The notes beneath the pieces were generated by a model, which was given only the letters and a program-made list of their open reading frames with translations, was not told where the DNA came from and did not search any database. This document shows, piece after piece, positions 13,865-15,888 of a DNA stretch of 15,888 bases. The position numbers were made by a program, and so were the translations under genes. The DNA is taken from positions 1-15,888 of the forward strand of contig JAETOP010000087.1 in NCBI GenBank assembly GCA_021771675.1. The letters run 5' to 3'. The stretch's first letter is position 1, and every line of letters starts with the position of its first letter. This DNA comes from Oscillospiraceae bacterium. GTDB lineage: Bacteria; Bacillota_A; Clostridia; Oscillospirales; Oscillospiraceae.

Positions 13865-15719
13865 TCCCGCCTTCTGCCGGATGGGCTTCCGGCGGTTCGC
13901 CCCCCTGGGCATTCTCTATACCCTGGTGCTCATGCTGCTGACCCTGGTCAGCGTGAACCTGGGCCGCAATCAGTATGGAAATATCATCACCAGTATGCAG
14001 TCCTTCTCGCAGCTTACCATTCTGCTCCAGCTGGGCTATGCCTTTGTCCTGGCCCAGCTGCTGCTGGGAGACCTGTACACCCCCCGGTTGTGCTACGCCA
14101 TCCAGGCCCTCCCCGTTACCCGGGGCGGCTGGTTCGGCACCCAGGTGATTCTGGGCATCCTCAGCGTCATCCCCGGCATTTTGATTTCCGGCGGAATGAT
14201 GCTGGCCTCCATGACCCGCTTCCGCATCCTCATCCCGGTGTGGATGGGCTCTGCTCTGCTGGAATTTCTGTTCTTCTTTGGCGCCGCTCTGCTGTGCGGG
14301 GTCTGCGCCGGAAACCGGGTGGGAATGACCCTATTATACGGCCTGGTGAATTTCTTCGGGGCCATCGCCAGCTGGGCCTATGTGAAGATTCTCTGCCCCC
14401 TGATTTACGGCATGTACATCCCGACGATCCGCGCCCGCTTCTGCCCCCTGACGGAGATGATGGGGAGCTATGCCTTCCGGGCCATCTTCAGCGATCTGCC
14501 CTCCGAGCGCTACCTGGAGGACAGGCAGACCATCTTTTTTGAGTGCCCGGACGTGACCCACATTGAATTTGAGCCAAAGGCCATTTGGACACTGGTGTTC
14601 TTTGCCGTCTTGGGGTGCCTGGCCATCTGGCTGGCCATGAAGCTCTTAAACCGCCGCAAGGCCGAGTGCGCCGGGGACCTGCTGGCCTTCCGGCGTATGG
14701 AGCCGGTGGTGCTGGTGCTTTGCACCTTCAGCGCCGGGGTGGTAGCCCACCTGATGTCCAGCGAATTTAACTGGAACATCGGCTATCTGATGCTCTTCCT
14801 GGGGCTGGCCGTGGGCTACTACTGCTGCCTGATGCTCCTAAAGCGCCAGGTGAATGTGTTCTCCGCCAGGAGCTTCCTGCCCCTGGGCAGTCTGGCCGCT
14901 GTGATGGTCCTGGTCATGGCCGCCGCCGGACTGGATGTTTTTGGCACCGCCTACCGGATGCCCGAGGCAGCAGAAATCGAAAAGGTGGAGCTGCGCAACC
15001 CCGGCGCCTACTACCGTAGCATCTTCACCGCCGAATCGGCGGAGGACATTGAAAAGGTTCTCACCCTCCACCGGGACGCCCTGGAGGAGCACCGGGTGAT
15101 TGAAAGTAGCCGGCCCCTGCTGGAGCGGATTTTCGGGAACGAAGGGAAGGAATTGGACTATGAAAAGATCAATGGCACCCGGGAAGCTATCGGGCAGATG
15201 TACCTGACCTACACCCTGAAAAACGGCTCCACCGTGAACCGGAGCTATTATTACCACGAGAACAGTCCCCATTTGAATATCCTCCAGGAAATCTACTCCC
15301 GGCCGGAATTTGTGTTCAGCGATTACGATATGGAGATCAATTCGGAAAGCGACCTGCATACCCTTCTGGATAGGACCGAGGTAGTCCGGGTGACCTGCTG
15401 GCACAAAGATGAATGGGCAAAAAAAGGCTATACGATTGGCGCTGATGAAATAAGCACGTCGATTCCCCCGGAAGCGTGGGACGGCCTGCTGGAGGCCATG
15501 CTGAAAGACTGTGAGGCCGGCACGATCGCCCAGGTCTACAGCCTCCACCCCAGGCAGACGTGCTTAGACGGCATCTCGTTCTACTACCCCGCCAGCGGCT
15601 GCGACGGAATGTACTCCCTGGGCATCGACCTGTACTCCGACAGCGTCCACACCTTCGACTATCTGGTGAGCCACGGCTACCACGAGCCTCTGGAATCTGC
15701 CGAAACGCCCATTGAGTAA
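13839..15719 (+). CDS. Long ABC transporter permease with C-terminal soluble domain
   Basis: Encodes 626 residues, roughly twice the size of YtrC/YtrD-type permeases. About nine membrane segments can be read at 23-42, 59-77, 101-123, 131-155, 163-185, 250-270, 289-306, 314-334 and 348-368. A hydrophilic stretch (about 190-248) splits the bundle. Residues about 370-626 are soluble, with alternating charged and aromatic strands and no catalytic motif I recognise; I recall that a DUF6449 domain occurs at this position in related permeases, but this is unverified. With nine spans the tail would be outside the cell if the N-terminus is inside. GGGAGG precedes ATG 13839, within the 3' end of the ATPase gene. 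Substrate unknown; export or antibiotic sensing is suggested by the YtrA-type regulator. A hairpin terminator follows the stop by 7 nt. Confidence 0.85.
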   Translation: MKLKQSCYDPAFCRMGFRRFAPLGILYTLVLMLLTLVSVNLGRNQYGNIITSMQSFSQLTILLQLGYAFVLAQLLLGDLYTPRLCYAIQALPVTRGGWFGTQVILGILSVIPGILISGGMMLASMTRFRILIPVWMGSALLEFLFFFGAALLCGVCAGNRVGMTLLYGLVNFFGAIASWAYVKILCPLIYGMYIPTIRARFCPLTEMMGSYAFRAIFSDLPSERYLEDRQTIFFECPDVTHIEFEPKAIWTLVFFAVLGCLAIWLAMKLLNRRKAECAGDLLAFRRMEPVVLVLCTFSAGVVAHLMSSEFNWNIGYLMLFLGLAVGYYCCLMLLKRQVNVFSARSFLPLGSLAAVMVLVMAAAGLDVFGTAYRMPEAAEIEKVELRNPGAYYRSIFTAESAEDIEKVLTLHRDALEEHRVIESSRPLLERIFGNEGKELDYEKINGTREAIGQMYLTYTLKNGSTVNRSYYYHENSPHLNILQEIYSRPEFVFSDYDMEINSESDLHTLLDRTEVVRVTCWHKDEWAKKGYTIGADEISTSIPPEAWDGLLEAMLKDCEAGTIAQVYSLHPRQTCLDGISFYYPASGCDGMYSLGIDLYSDSVHTFDYLVSHGYHEPLESAETPIE

Positions 15720-15726
15720 AGATCAA

Positions 15727-15751
15727 CTCCCGCCCGCCCACCGGGCGGGAG
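15727..15751 (+). terminator. GC-rich hairpin ending the GntR/ABC operon
   Basis: A perfect 10-bp stem CTCCCGCCCG (15727-15736) and CGGGCGGGAG (15742-15751) has a 5-nt loop and begins 7 nt after the permease stop. The following CTTCTGT is only weakly T-rich, so termination may be incomplete. Confidence 0.7.
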
Positions 15752-15820
15752 CTTCTGTCAGTGGGATTTCCACGGCAAATTGGTGTTTGACGGAGTGATC
15801 CGGCGCACCTCCTGTTTGAT

Positions 15821-15861
15821 CGTAGGGGAGGCTATTAGCCTCCCGCTCGGTAACGTTTTTT
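15821..15861. repeat. REP-like hairpin near the window edge
   Basis: GGGAGGCT (15826-15833) and AGCCTCCC (15837-15844) form a perfect 8-bp stem with an ATT loop, flanked by CGTAG on the left and CGCT on the right. TAACG (15851-15855) and a run of six T (15856-15861) follow. The form GTAGGGG-hairpin-CCCG resembles interspersed palindromes common between genes in Firmicutes; a terminator for a gene off the window is also possible. No gene is visible in 15752-15888. Confidence 0.45.
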
Positions 15862-15888
15862 GAGTGCTCTGTTAAATGGTAAAGGGTG

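Noticed and set aside
1..15888. Whole window as a defence island, prophage or integrated element
   Set aside because: No integrase, transposase, nuclease, phage structural or tRNA gene is present; genes are biosynthetic, translational and transport functions with uniform composition.

Overview
The window looks like chromosomal DNA from a GC-rich, low-redundancy Firmicute of class Clostridia, most plausibly an Oscillospiraceae-type gut anaerobe. This is inferred from strong AGGAGG ribosome sites, consensus sigma-A promoters, a T-box leader on metG, a YtrA-type GntR/ABC operon, a paired heterodimeric ABC exporter and SH3b-repeat secreted proteins. No marker here fixes the genus. The gene content is mostly housekeeping and accessory transport. 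I see no phage, CRISPR, toxin-antitoxin or defence locus.

Left part (1-4248, + strand): a tightly packed gene run. It starts with the 3' end of a probable BMP-family substrate-binding protein, which overlaps a divergent calcineurin-like phosphoesterase. A DUF2461 protein follows, then dapA-dapB-dapF. The three dap genes supply the first two dedicated steps and the final epimerisation of meso-diaminopimelate/lysine synthesis. Spacings of -32, 16, 13, -4 and 34 nt suggest one transcript entering from outside the window.

Middle (4249-6774): a consensus promoter drives a methionine-type T-box leader. Its specifier is AUG, its antiterminator bulge is UGGU, and it has an intrinsic terminator. It sits in front of metG (methionyl-tRNA synthetase with C-terminal tRNA-binding domain). 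Between metG and the convergent gene lies an array of small hairpins separated by (T)ATCGA/TTCGAT linkers, followed by a strong 13-bp terminator.

Right-middle (6775-12197, - strand): a secreted protein with five SH3b-like units and a tail of 13 nine-residue Pro/Thr/Glu repeats has its own promoter. Upstream of it, a two-gene operon encodes the two halves of a heterodimeric ABC exporter. The half-transporters show complementary degenerate and canonical nucleotide-binding motifs. The exporter operon's leader carries a 161-bp MITE-like imperfect palindrome flanked by a 4-bp direct repeat. It lies between a good promoter and the Shine-Dalgarno sequence.

Right end (12546-15751, + strand): a GntR/YtrA-type repressor, an ABC ATPase and a long ABC permease form an overlapping operon. 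It is headed by a consensus promoter and a perfect 8-bp inverted repeat that is probably the autoregulatory operator. A GC-rich hairpin ends the operon. The last 137 bases contain a second hairpin of repeat type and no gene.

The points most worth a second look are the MITE-like insertion in the exporter leader, the linked hairpin array after metG, the phosphoesterase whose first metal motif is DEE instead of DxH, and the unusually long permease with a C-terminal soluble domain.
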